Origin: JBFMFR01 sp040752025
GTDB taxonomy: Bacteria; Chloroflexota; Anaerolineae; Anaerolineales; UBA4823
Direction of reading: 5' to 3'
Length of the DNA stretch: 64,000 bases
Assembly: GCA_040752025.1 (NCBI GenBank)
Contig: JBFMFR010000036.1
Location: 1-64,000 of the forward strand
The notes under the pieces are model-generated. The model was not told where the DNA came from. It did no database searches and was given only the letters and a program-made list of their open reading frames with translations. Both the position numbers and the translations under genes were made by a program. Shown here piece after piece: positions 7,206-14,453 of the stretch; the stretch's first letter is position 1, and each line of letters starts with the position of its first letter.

Positions 7206-8327
7206 TCATTTCTCCAACTGGAAGGTTGCCACTGTTAACTGGCCCGGCAGCACCTCCAGCAGCACCCGCCGCACGCCGTTATTTGGATAGTTGAGGCGGT
7301 ACAGGCCGGGGGGCAAATCCCCAATGGCGAAGCCCTCCTTCCAGGGGTAGCGCCCCAGCATGCCTTTCTCTTCATAGCTCACCAGGTGAATCTCCAGGTC
7401 GTTGGGCTGGTCGGGGCCCTCCGGCAGGTGTTCGAGCACCAGGCTGCTCATCATGTAATCCTGGCCGTAGATATCCAGGAAGCGCACTGCCAGCCCACCG
7501 TTGAGTTGCCCGCTGTCTCCTACATGCGGCATCAGCCACAGTTCGGGGTTGGAAACGCTGTTGTAGCTGCTGTAAGTTTCCTTGCCCAGGCGCACCTCGA
7601 AGTGCAGGTGCGGCCCCTGCGCCACGCCCGCCATGCCCACCTTGCCGATCTGCTCACCGGTTTTTACCATCTGGCCGGGCTGAACCGTGATCTCCGACAG
7701 ATGGGCGTACACGCTGTAGATCGGCTGCGGCAGATCCGGGAAGGTTTGCAGCAGGGCCTCGGGAACGGCATGCTCGATGATCACCAGCCGGCCGTAGAAA
7801 TTAGAGAACATGCCAAAATAGGTGATTGGCCAGACGCCGCGCTCCGAAGTGGGCTGCAGGTCATCCCCGGCTACCACCACCAGGCCATCCGCGGCCGCCA
7901 GCACCGGCGTGCCGTAGGGATTGAGGAACTCCACCCCGTGGTGCGGCTCGCGCTGCCCGCCCTGCGTGCTGCCGAAGCGGTAAGTGATGTCGACGGCATC
8001 GTTGTTTTCGGCGGCAATCGGACGCGCCAGGAAGAACTGCGCCGCGTAGGTGCATAGCTCCGGCGGGCAGGCGGTTGGCTGTGGGGGCGGCATTGTTGCT
8101 GTGGGCAGCGGCTGAGTCGGCGCGAGCGTGGCGGTTGGCGTTTCGACCGCGGCGGTCATGCTAGGCGCGAGCTGCGTGGCAGCCCCATCCTGCACAGCCG
8201 GGACGGAAGGCGTCTGTCCTGGTGAGGGCTCAGCAACCTGGGTAGACGCCCTGGCAGACGTGCAGGCCGCTCCCAGCAGCACGATCAGTGCTCCCAGGGA
8301 AGTATAGAAAGTGCGCCGCGATCTCAT
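7206..8327 (-). CDS. M23-family (LytM-like) lipoprotein
   Basis: The 373-residue protein begins with a lipoprotein signal whose lipobox LLGAAC places the lipidated Cys at residue 22. A Thr/Pro/Ala-rich linker (about 25-85) precedes an M23 peptidase-like domain (about 120-250) with HHGVEFLNPYGTPVLAAADG, GKVGMAG and HLHFEVR. In classic LytM enzymes the first motif is HxGxD; here Glu replaces the Asp ligand, so activity is uncertain although the HxH motif is kept. The last part (about 255-373) is beta-rich and unassigned. Its start overlaps the stop of the FtcD gene by 4 bp (ATGA), showing translational coupling; a functional link is not obvious. Confidence 0.82.
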   Translation of the reverse strand: MRSRRTFYTSLGALIVLLGAACTSARASTQVAEPSPGQTPSVPAVQDGAATQLAPSMTAAVETPTATLAPTQPLPTATMPPPQPTACPPELCTYAAQFFLARPIAAENNDAVDITYRFGSTQGGQREPHHGVEFLNPYGTPVLAAADGLVVVAGDDLQPTSERGVWPITYFGMFSNFYGRLVIIEHAVPEALLQTFPDLPQPIYSVYAHLSEITVQPGQMVKTGEQIGKVGMAGVAQGPHLHFEVRLGKETYSSYNSVSNPELWLMPHVGDSGQLNGGLAVRFLDIYGQDYMMSSLVLEHLPEGPDQPNDLEIHLVSYEEKGMLGRYPWKEGFAIGDLPPGLYRLNYPNNGVRRVLLEVLPGQLTVATFQLEK

Positions 8328-9886
8328 GCCAGGGGCATGCCCCCGCGCTCGACCAGTTGTGTGCGGATGTCCGCCTCCAATTCGGCGGCGCGCTGCTCCA
8401 ACTGCGCCAGTTCTTCCAACAGCGGCGCGCCGGCGGCGGGCTCCTTCAGGCTGGTGATGTTGATGCGCACGTTGTACCCGGCTCCGGTTAAAGCGGAGCG
8501 CGCCAGCGCCGCGCCCGTGGCTCCGTCGCTGATGGCGTTCAGGTTGCCATGTTTCGCCACCTGGCTGGCCAGCTCGATCACCTGCACAGCCTTTCCTGCC
8601 ACTTCTAATGGCACTCGAGCGGCTGCCAGGGTGGCGTCCTCGATGGCCTGGGCGCGGGCCGCCTTTTCCCCGGCGCTGCCCTTGGGCAGCATGAAAGCTT
8701 CCAGCACGGCGTTGAACGCTGCCGCATCGCGCTCGATGGCTGTGGTCAGTTCAGCGCGCAGCGCCTCGGAGCGGGCCAACACGGCGCGCATCTCCGAGCC
8801 CACCTCAGCGTACTTTGGCTTGCCGATCGTCAGGCGCGCCACCATCGACACCAGCCCGGCTCCGGCTGCCCCGGCGTAAGCCGCTGCCGAACCGCCGCCA
8901 GGGGCTGGCGTGCCGTCCGCCAGCGCTTCGAGGAATGGGTTGAGCAGCAAGGCGTCGGCGGTTGGCGCCTGGGCCAGGCGCATGGCCTCTTGGGAGGCTG
9001 CCAGGCGCTGCTCCAGCACCTGGTTGTTCTCGAACTGGTCGAGCTGCAAATACCAGCGCGCTGCTTCCACCAGAGCCTCCTGGGGGATCAGGCCGACCAG
9101 CTCGGAGTGGTGCACGTTCACCCCGTAACGGGCCGCCTCACGGCGCACCAACTCCACCACCGACGCCAGCGGCGTGCCGCGGTAATTGGTCAGGTTCATC
9201 GACACCTGGGCCATACCGTCTACCAGCATGCCCAGGCCCTTGACGTAGCGCAAGCCGCCCGAAGAGTGGCGCACAGCCTTGGCGACTTTCTTGGCCACGT
9301 TCACGTCAGCGCTGTTCAGGTACACATTGAATGCGATCAATGGCTGGCGCGCCCCGATCACCGTGGCCCCCGCCGTGCCGACCTTGGCCGGGCCGAAGTC
9401 CGGGGCGCGGCTGGGGTTGGTAGCGATCTCCTCTTTGAGGCCCTCGTACTGCCCGCGGCGGATGTTTTCCAGGTTCTGGCGCTCCGGGCGAGTGGCGGCT
9501 TCTTCATATAGATATACCGGGATGCTCAGTTCGTCACCCACCTTGCGACCCAGGCGGCGGGCGATCTCGACGCAGTCTTGCATGGTCACGCCGCTAATGG
9601 GTACGAAGGGCACCACGTCGGTAGCGCCGATGCGCGGGTGTTCGCCGGTGTGTTCATCCAGGTTGATCAGCTCGGCCGCTTTGGCGATGCCACGGAAGGC
9701 GGCTTCCTCGATCTCGCCCGGCGGGCCGACGAAGGTCAACACTGTGCGGTTGTGATCCAGGTCAGAGTGGCGGTCGAGCAAAGCGATCGACGGCAGGGAA
9801 GTGATCGCCTGGACGATGGCCTCGATCACCTCCGGGCGGCGGGCATCCGAAAAATTGGTTATACATTCAACGATAGGGGTGGGCAT
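8324..9886 (-). CDS. ftcD: Formiminotransferase-cyclodeaminase (bifunctional)
   Basis: The 520-residue fusion has the glutamate formiminotransferase N-terminal region (about 1-180, opening TPIVECITNFSDARRP) and its C-subdomain (about 180-300), then the formimino-THF cyclodeaminase domain (about 315-505, DGTPAPGGGSAAAYAGA). It moves the formimino group from formiminoglutamate (histidine breakdown) to tetrahydrofolate and converts it to methenyl-THF with release of ammonia. No hut genes are nearby, so it may mainly feed the one-carbon pool, which fits metH and the methyltransferase cluster in the same window. It is transcribed divergently from the DinB gene across 250 bp of unusual repeats. Confidence 0.93.
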   Translation of the reverse strand: MPTPIVECITNFSDARRPEVIEAIVQAITSLPSIALLDRHSDLDHNRTVLTFVGPPGEIEEAAFRGIAKAAELINLDEHTGEHPRIGATDVVPFVPISGVTMQDCVEIARRLGRKVGDELSIPVYLYEEAATRPERQNLENIRRGQYEGLKEEIATNPSRAPDFGPAKVGTAGATVIGARQPLIAFNVYLNSADVNVAKKVAKAVRHSSGGLRYVKGLGMLVDGMAQVSMNLTNYRGTPLASVVELVRREAARYGVNVHHSELVGLIPQEALVEAARWYLQLDQFENNQVLEQRLAASQEAMRLAQAPTADALLLNPFLEALADGTPAPGGGSAAAYAGAAGAGLVSMVARLTIGKPKYAEVGSEMRAVLARSEALRAELTTAIERDAAAFNAVLEAFMLPKGSAGEKAARAQAIEDATLAAARVPLEVAGKAVQVIELASQVAKHGNLNAISDGATGAALARSALTGAGYNVRINITSLKEPAAGAPLLEELAQLEQRAAELEADIRTQLVERGGMPLA

Positions 9887-9905
9887 GATTAATCCTTGAA
9901 GGGAA

Positions 9906-10120
9906 GGTAATTAGTCGATCAGGCAACTGGGTAATCAGGTGTCAACAGATTGGTTGGTTTTTGGGTCTGTCCAACCAAAGGCATATTATACTCGCTGTGA
10001 AATCGGATTTTCATCAGAAATCCGATCTCTAATCCGCCACCCCGCTCTCCCAATTCATGTATAATACTCTCACACACCCAATCACCGAATCACCTAATTA
10101 TCTGATCGCCTAATCAACCA
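9906..10120. promoter_or_regulatory. Divergent promoter region with inverted leader repeats and two hairpins
   Basis: The minus promoter has TATAAT (plus-strand ATTATA at 9985-9990); the plus promoter has TATAAT at 10060-10065. Two hairpins lie between or beside them: TTGGTTGG (9951-9958) with CCAACCAA (9971-9978), and CGGATTT with AAATCCG around 10004-10025. Both leaders also carry a related AATCACC/CTGATCG/CTAAT-type element in inverted orientation (9906-9922 versus 10103-10120). -35 boxes are weak on both sides. Confidence 0.5.
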
Positions 10121-10136
10121 TTCCCCTTCCTAAACC

Positions 10137-10637
10137 ATGAACAAATCCAACCTCCTCTTCCTCTTTGACTACACCCAATGGGCCAACCACAGGCTGCTGG
10201 ACACCGCTGCTCGCCTGCCCACCGAAAAGTTCGCCGACCCTCATCGCACTACCTACGGCAGCCTGCGCGGCATCCTGGTGCACATCCTGGTTTCCTACCA
10301 GGTGTGGCTTGGCCGCTGCCGGGACGGGCGCATGCCTCCCGTTTTTCCGATAGATGAAGAATTTCCCGACGTGGCAGCTTTTAACCGTCGCTTCAGCGCT
10401 CTGGAAGCCGAGCTGCGCGCCTACCTGGAATCATTATCCGAAGACGACATGCAGCGCCTGGTGACGCATACCACCAGCCGCGGCGAGGTCTTCACCAACC
10501 GCCTGTGGCAGATCTTCACCCACCTGTTCAACCACGCCACCCAGCACCGCAGCGAAGCCGCCGAGGTGATGACCGAATACGGCGAATCGCCCGGCAACCT
10601 GGATCTGATCTGGTATCTGCGGGAGATCGAAGGCTGA
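10137..10637 (+). CDS. DinB/YfiT-family putative metal-dependent protein
   Basis: The 166-residue protein is a four-helix bundle of the DinB type: LFDYTQWANHRLLDTAARLP at the start, HILVSYQVWLGRCRDG with the first His, and HLFNHATQHRSEAAEVM supplying the other two metal-binding His. Members of this superfamily include thiol transferases such as bacillithiol S-transferase; the substrate here cannot be read from sequence. It is alone on the plus strand and converges with the HAD gene. Confidence 0.85.
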   Translation: MNKSNLLFLFDYTQWANHRLLDTAARLPTEKFADPHRTTYGSLRGILVHILVSYQVWLGRCRDGRMPPVFPIDEEFPDVAAFNRRFSALEAELRAYLESLSEDDMQRLVTHTTSRGEVFTNRLWQIFTHLFNHATQHRSEAAEVMTEYGESPGNLDLIWYLREIEG

Positions 10638-10648
10638 GCGCTCTGCGC

Positions 10649-11326
10649 TCAGCCGCGGCCATCCAGGCGCGCCTCCACTTCTACCAGCAGCGTTTCCAGC
10701 GGCATGTGCGCCAGCGAAGCAAGCTGCATGTCAGCCTGCTCCAGCGCTAGGCTGCGGGTCAGGTCGTTGGGCACTGCCACGCAGAACAGGCCGGCGCGCC
10801 GCGCCGCCAGCAGGCCGTTGGGCGAATCCTCCAGGGCGATTGCCTGCCCTGGCGAAACCCCCAGCCCCTGCACTGCCAGGGTGTACAAAGCTGGGTCGGG
10901 CTTGGTGCGCTCGACATCGTCGCTGGCGCGGATGGCGTCGAAATAGTCCAGCAGGCCCAGGCGCGTCAGGTGGCCTTGCACCCAACTGCATGGCGAGCTG
11001 GAGGCCAGGCCGACCTTCAATCCCAGGCGGTGGGCATCTTGCAGATACTGCTCCACGCCGGGCAGCACGGGCTGTTCCTGTACCAGCTCGGTCTCGCGCT
11101 GTAAGCGCCGCGCCTCGACTGCCTGGCGCTCCAGCAATGCGCCGAGCAGTTCCTCCAGCGCCCGCAGCGGTTCGTATTCGGTGTCGGCTGTGCCGATGAT
11201 CTTCGCCCAGGTCTCGAAAGACAGTTCCTGTCCGTACTCCCGGTACAACTCCTGCCAGGATTGGAAGATGGGCGTCTCTGTCTCCAGGATCAGCCCGTCG
11301 AAGTCGAATACCAGCGCCCGGATCAT
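10649..11326 (-). CDS. HAD-superfamily hydrolase (beta-phosphoglucomutase-like)
   Basis: The 225-residue protein has motif I DFDGLILETE (nucleophile Asp8 and acid Asp10), motif II around LASSSPCSWV, motif III with the conserved Lys in RTKPDPALY, and motif IV ALEDSPNGLLAA. The cap region lies at about 17-90. This is the subclass I cap architecture of phosphatases and beta-phosphoglucomutases acting on sugar phosphates or small phosphometabolites. Substrate is unknown. It sits 8 bp before a small membrane protein on the same strand and is probably in one transcript with it. Confidence 0.87.
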   Translation of the reverse strand: MIRALVFDFDGLILETETPIFQSWQELYREYGQELSFETWAKIIGTADTEYEPLRALEELLGALLERQAVEARRLQRETELVQEQPVLPGVEQYLQDAHRLGLKVGLASSSPCSWVQGHLTRLGLLDYFDAIRASDDVERTKPDPALYTLAVQGLGVSPGQAIALEDSPNGLLAARRAGLFCVAVPNDLTRSLALEQADMQLASLAHMPLETLLVEVEARLDGRG

Positions 11327-11333
11327 ACCGTTC

Positions 11334-11585
11334 CTATGGCGCCGCGGCCAGCATGATTGCCAGCACCGCCAGCGTGCCGAAGAACAGGCTTGCTCCGGCG
11401 GCGCCCAGGATGATCAAGGCGCGCCGCTGGCGGGTGGTGACATAACCGGCCGCGCCCAGGATGAGCAGCAGTACCCCCACCGGCACCAGGCTGGCCAGGG
11501 GTACCCTCAGTACCCCACCAAGAGATAGCCCTAACAACAGCGCCAGGGCTATCCCGGTCATCATTTGTCGCAAGCTTCGCCGCAT
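11334..11585 (-). CDS. Small three-helix membrane protein
   Basis: The 83-residue protein is mostly hydrophobic, with segments at about 8-28, 30-48 and 57-80, and basic residues at the start and between segments 2 and 3 (TTRQRRA). I do not recognise a family. It lies 7 bp downstream of the DUF5668-like gene and 8 bp upstream of the HAD gene, so the three probably form one operon. Confidence 0.6.
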   Translation of the reverse strand: MRRSLRQMMTGIALALLLGLSLGGVLRVPLASLVPVGVLLLILGAAGYVTTRQRRALIILGAAGASLFFGTLAVLAIMLAAAP

Positions 11586-11592
11586 GCCGCCC

Positions 11593-12108
11593 TCACACCT
11601 TGCGCTTGTAGAGTAGCGCTCGCAGCAGCAGCCACACGCCGAAGGCGATCAGGATCAAAGGCCAGTAGGGCCCCAGCCATTCGTTTTCTCCGGTAATGGC
11701 AGTCATAATGATAAACATCACCGCGCTGATCACGATCAGGTTCAGCCCCTCGCGCAGCGACTGGCGCGGGTGCTCGCCCAGCAGGCCTGAGAGCAGCACC
11801 CCCACCCCGGCAAAGCCAGGGATGAGCGTCCAGGCGTAAGCCCAACTCGTCCAGTTGTCCGTGGCGTTCTGCCAGTAGAGCAGGCCGCCGATCCCGCCGA
11901 CCACCGCCGCCGGCACTGCCATGCCGGGCGCGCCAACCAGCAGCCCGAAGAGCAGCAGGAACACACCCACGGCGATGATGATCATTGGCCACGAAAAATC
12001 TTCCACCCAGATGCGCAGCCCGGGGACCACCTGCTGCAGCAAAAACCAGCCCCCAAGCAGGATCAATAATACCCCTACTACCAGGCGCGAGCGATTTTGA
12101 TGACGCAT
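11593..12108 (-). CDS. DUF5668/LiaF-type membrane protein
   Basis: The 171-residue protein opens with SRLVVGVLLILLGGWFLLQQ, the glycine-containing first helix typical of the LiaI/LiaF-like transmembrane family, and then has four or five further hydrophobic segments to residue 165, ending KRKV. Such proteins are often linked to envelope-stress sensing; nothing here shows a partner two-component system. ATG follows AGGAGG (minus strand, at 12116-12120). Function is inferred only from the family. Confidence 0.75.
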   Translation of the reverse strand: MRHQNRSRLVVGVLLILLGGWFLLQQVVPGLRIWVEDFSWPMIIIAVGVFLLLFGLLVGAPGMAVPAAVVGGIGGLLYWQNATDNWTSWAYAWTLIPGFAGVGVLLSGLLGEHPRQSLREGLNLIVISAVMFIIMTAITGENEWLGPYWPLILIAFGVWLLLRALLYKRKV

Positions 12109-12137
12109 TTCAACCTCCTTTTCCTCTTTGCTTGATT

Positions 12138-12725
12138 TTACCGCACAGTGCGCACAGCCTCCAATAGTTCTGACAGGCGCGGCTCACTGAGCGCTTGCGC
12201 AGCCGAGGTGAAGAACTCATCCATATGGGCAAAGCCCTGGGCGTGGTACACGCCGGCTTGCAGCCCCATCTCCAGGCGGTCGATCTGGCGCACGAAGCGC
12301 GCTTCAGGCGACTGGCCTGTCTCGAATTCCTCCCACAGGCAGCGGTAGGCCTCCCCGCCCGGCAGCTTGCCGAACACCTGGGCGACCGAGGCGGCTTCGC
12401 GCTGCCGCTTCTCCTCAGCCGAGACCGGGTCGCCCGGGATGATGTCCCCGGCGTACACTTCGCCGAAGTCGTGCAGCAGCGCCATCTGCACCACCTTGCT
12501 TGTATCTAATTCGGGGAAATACGCCTGCGCCAGCCACAGGGCCAGCAGCGCCACGCCGAAGCTGTGCTCGGCGATGCTCTCACAGCGCTCCCGGGTCACC
12601 CCGCGCCGCAGCCAGCCCTGGCGGAACAATTGTTTGAGCTGGCACAGTTCGAAATACGCCTCCACGATCGGCAGGGTTCCCTGACCTTGCAGCAGTTTCA
12701 CCGGGTTATCCGCTTTTTGTTCCAT
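12138..12725 (-). CDS. HD-domain phosphohydrolase (YfbR/HDDC2-like 5'-nucleotidase)
   Basis: The 195-residue protein has the HD signature: RGVTRERCESIAEHSFGVALLA (first His), ALLHDFGEVYAGDIIPGD (the HD dyad) and the last Asp in FVRQIDRLEMGLQA. The arrangement matches YfbR/HDDC2, metal-dependent 5'-deoxynucleotidases. It is the gene just after the AspT-like transporter on the same strand (8 bp gap). A second, different HD protein is encoded at 17710. Confidence 0.85.
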   Translation of the reverse strand: MEQKADNPVKLLQGQGTLPIVEAYFELCQLKQLFRQGWLRRGVTRERCESIAEHSFGVALLALWLAQAYFPELDTSKVVQMALLHDFGEVYAGDIIPGDPVSAEEKRQREAASVAQVFGKLPGGEAYRCLWEEFETGQSPEARFVRQIDRLEMGLQAGVYHAQGFAHMDEFFTSAAQALSEPRLSELLEAVRTVR

Positions 12726-12733
12726 AGCACCTC

Positions 12734-14356
12734 TTACGGCAAATTGCGCAGCACTTCTACCAGGATCTGCGCCAGCACGATCTTGAAGATCAGCGCTACC
12801 GGGTAGGCGCTGGCGTAAGACAGCGTCGGCAGGTCCGACTCGCTCTGCGCGTTGGCGGCCCCCAGCCCTGGCGGGTTGGTCATACAGGCCGTCAGCGCTC
12901 CCATGCTCGCCAGCAGGTTCATGCGGTAGACACGCTGCATCAAGAACAGCCCGGTCAAGGCCGAAAGGGTCGTCACCAGCGCTCCGCCCAGCAGCAGGCT
13001 GGCGCCTTGCTGGCGCAAAATTTCGATGAAATGGGCGCCAGCGTTCACTCCGGCCCCGGCCAGGAAAAGCATCAATCCCAGCTCGCGCGACAGGTTCTTG
13101 GCGGCTGCCGGCACGTGCAGCCGCAGCGGGCCCAGCCCGCCGAAGTGGCCCACCAGCAGGCTGACCACGAAGGCGCCCCCGGCGCTGCCCAGGCGCACCT
13201 GCAGGCCGTTGGGCAGGTTGAGAGGGATGCTTCCCAGGGCGATGCCCAGCAGCAGCCCGATCAGGAAGGGCAGCATGTTGGTCTCTTCGGCCTTGTGCGG
13301 GCGGCCATGCACCAGTTGCACGAAGGCCTGCACCGCTGCCTTGTCTCCCACCACGCGGATGTTATCGCCCATCTCCAGCGTCACCTCGCCGGTGGGCGTG
13401 ATCTCCAGTCCCTGGCGGCGGATGCGTGTGATCACCACTGTATAGCGCTCCCACAGGCGCATCTGCCCCAGCTTTTTGCCGGTCAGTGAAGCTTCGGTCA
13501 CCTCCACGTCCACGCTGAGCACATCGGCGTTGACGTCCATGCGCTCGTGCGTTTCCTCGCCCAGCAGCAGGTGCATCTTTTCCAATTCTTCGGGCGAGCC
13601 GACGACCATCACCACGTCTTCCAGGTGCAGTACCAGGTCCGGCGTGGCCGCGAAGACCTGCTCGCCGCGCTTCACTCGCGAGATGTTGGCGCGTGTCATG
13701 CGATGCGGGTTGATCTCGGCCACCGTCTTGCCCTCGCAGTTGGGGTTATTGACGCGGTACTGGCGCGCCTCCAGCGCCGGCGACTCGACCTGCTTCTCCT
13801 CGGACCAACGCGCTTCCTCGGCGCGCAGGTTGCGCTGCAGCAGGCGCGGCAGGAATTGGATCAGCAGCACGATCCCGATCATGCTGTAGGGATAGGCGAT
13901 CCCATAGCCCACCGAAACCGTGGCGCTGCTGCCCGGGACGGCGCGCTCGGCCACATCGATCGCTGCTGCCAGGGCCGGTGTGCAGGTCAGCGCGCCGGTG
14001 TACAGCCCCGAGGCCAGCTCGTAGGGCAGCTTCAGCCAGTATTTCACCGCCACCGTGGTCAGCGCTCCCACCCCCGCCACCGCCAGGGCGATGACCACGA
14101 ACTGCATGCCGTGACGGCGGAAGGTGCGGAAGAAGCGCGGCCCGGCTTGCAGGCCGACCGCATATACGAACAGCAGCAAGCCCAGGTCCATCACCGCCTT
14201 GGGCACCCCCAGGCCGAAATGCCCGAAGACCAGGGCGGTGAACAGCACCCCCGCCGTGCCCAGCGAGATGCCTTTGACGGACAACTGGCCGACCCACGAA
14301 CCGATGGCCAGGATGGCGAACAAAACCAACATCTCTTGCGCCAGGAGGTAAGTCAT
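12734..14356 (-). CDS. AspT/YidE/YbjL-family transporter with TrkA-C domains
   Basis: The 540-residue protein has about five N-terminal membrane helices (8-165, including GHFGLGVPKAVMDLGLLLFVYAVGLQ), two cytosolic RCK-C-like regions (about 195-365, NPNCEGKTVAEINPHR, then VTLEMGDNIRVVG) and about five C-terminal helices (370-535). The two membrane halves repeat the motif GHFGxxGP/LGLMLFLAGAGVNAG, the internal duplication of the AspT family. AspT exchanges aspartate and alanine; here the substrate is unproven. A link with the aspartase-like lyase at 1040 is possible but distant. AGGAGG (minus) precedes the ATG. Confidence 0.87.
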   Translation of the reverse strand: MTYLLAQEMLVLFAILAIGSWVGQLSVKGISLGTAGVLFTALVFGHFGLGVPKAVMDLGLLLFVYAVGLQAGPRFFRTFRRHGMQFVVIALAVAGVGALTTVAVKYWLKLPYELASGLYTGALTCTPALAAAIDVAERAVPGSSATVSVGYGIAYPYSMIGIVLLIQFLPRLLQRNLRAEEARWSEEKQVESPALEARQYRVNNPNCEGKTVAEINPHRMTRANISRVKRGEQVFAATPDLVLHLEDVVMVVGSPEELEKMHLLLGEETHERMDVNADVLSVDVEVTEASLTGKKLGQMRLWERYTVVITRIRRQGLEITPTGEVTLEMGDNIRVVGDKAAVQAFVQLVHGRPHKAEETNMLPFLIGLLLGIALGSIPLNLPNGLQVRLGSAGGAFVVSLLVGHFGGLGPLRLHVPAAAKNLSRELGLMLFLAGAGVNAGAHFIEILRQQGASLLLGGALVTTLSALTGLFLMQRVYRMNLLASMGALTACMTNPPGLGAANAQSESDLPTLSYASAYPVALIFKIVLAQILVEVLRNLP

Positions 14357-14381
14357 AGAATGATTCTAACAAATAAACAGA

Positions 14382-14407
14382 GTTGGCGTGAGGGCAGTCA
14401 CGCCAAC
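14382..14407 (-). terminator. Intrinsic terminator of the large TPR gene
   Basis: GTTGGCGTGA (14382-14391) pairs perfectly with TCACGCCAAC (14398-14407) around a 6-nt loop. On the minus strand it is followed by TCTGTTTATTTG. It lies 46 nt beyond the TPR stop codon. Confidence 0.65.
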
Positions 14408-14453
14408 CCATCCTGATTCGTTTGCAGAGGTTGCTCAGGAACGAGCTGCCTGC

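Noticed and set aside
13547..14416. 289-codon open frame opposite the AspT-like transporter
   Set aside because: It is Gln/Arg/His-rich with no domain; it mirrors the codon periodicity of the real gene.
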